Assembly: GCA_018267655.1 (NCBI GenBank)
Contig: JAFDYB010000018.1
Coordinates: 1 to 52,391, forward strand
DNA length: 52,391 nt
DNA from: Bacteroidota bacterium
GTDB lineage: Bacteria > Bacteroidota > Bacteroidia > B-17B0 > Aurantibacillaceae
Direction of reading: 5' to 3'
In this document: positions 52,329 to 52,391 of the stretch, in pieces
Layout: each line of letters begins with the position of its first letter
Numbering within the stretch: position 1 is the first letter of the stretch
Program-made: the position numbers and the translations under genes
The notes under the pieces: generated by a model
Databases searched by the model: none
What the model saw: the letters and a program-made list of their open reading frames with translations, nothing else
What the model was told of the DNA's origin: nothing

Positions 52329-52391
52329 GATTTTCTTCTTGTTTTAAATGTTTAACATTTTCATTCTTTTCTTTCATGAACAGTTCGTAAA
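52297..52391 (-). CDS. C-terminal end of a protein upstream of the recombinase (partial)
   Basis: The open frame from the window edge ends at TAA 52297-52299 and encodes about 30 residues (YELFMKEKNENVKHLKQEE, then NHETEQQRLAA). It overlaps the recombinase start by 32 bases in another frame, a sign of translational coupling within the element. Too short to assign. Confidence 0.5.
   Translation of the reverse strand, partial: YELFMKEKNENVKHLKQEENHETEQQRLAA

Overview
The window looks like a chromosomal segment of an AT-rich member of the Bacteroidota (Chitinophagales/Sphingobacteriales/Cytophagales type). The grounds are many promoters with the Bacteroidota -7 box TAnnTTTG, little sign of Shine-Dalgarno sequences, family-typical proteins (DUF4249 lipoprotein, S24/LexA-like repressor, PspC protein, Bacteroidota zinc-ribbon protein), and a Sec-type (clade II) nitrous-oxide reductase made as a lipoprotein. 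No species can be named from the sequence alone.

Layout. 1-5.8 kb is an accessory region, nearly all on the minus strand: a serine-recombinase remnant, a GNAT acetyltransferase, a HepT/MntA toxin-antitoxin pair and a C-R-M type II restriction-modification operon that resembles AccI. The units are separated by long, partly GC-rich imperfect palindromes that look like recombination or cassette boundaries. 5.8-7.0 kb carries a zinc-ribbon protein and an S24 repressor with a dense operator cluster over its own start codon. 7.1-13.1 kb is a CzcCBA-type heavy-metal efflux operon. 13.2-17.5 kb holds a collagen-like lipoprotein, RNase R and a DKNYY lipoprotein. 17.5-19.6 kb is a minus-strand operon of DoxX plus two double-domain universal stress proteins. 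19.7-22.7 kb has a DUF4249 lipoprotein, an outer-membrane protein and Kdo transferase WaaA. 22.7-28.7 kb is a small exopolysaccharide/O-antigen locus (GT4 glycosyltransferase, flippase, two Wzz-like proteins, ligase/polymerase), followed by a SpoIIE phosphatase remnant. 29.1-31.0 kb has an O-methyltransferase, ACP phosphodiesterase and RsmE.

31.1-37.4 kb is a complete clade II nos cluster in the order cytochrome c, nosZ, membrane protein, nosL, nosD, nosF, nosY. A 12-TM His-rich membrane protein resembling haem-copper oxidase subunit I is transcribed divergently from it. The nos promoter carries an FNR/CRP-type palindrome near -41; almost the same 14-mer lies upstream of the DoxX/universal-stress operon, which suggests a shared low-oxygen regulon. 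38.9-50.6 kb is mostly housekeeping: bifunctional nuclease, EtfAB, PspC/PadR operon, TerC, a GreA/Rnk-like protein, dihydrolipoyl dehydrogenase, EttA, MiaA. A structured intergenic region at 44.96-45.16 kb has its own -7 box and may be a 6S-like RNA. 50.6-52.4 kb is the edge of an integrated element: a large serine recombinase whose reading frame runs antisense through tRNA-Leu(GAG).

Across the window several -7 boxes end only 3-9 nt before the start codon (rnk, lpdA, rsmE, acpH, GT4, flippase, OM protein, rnr, mntA), pointing to leaderless or nearly leaderless mRNAs. This changed my choice of start for several genes. I saw no CRISPR array and no rRNA.
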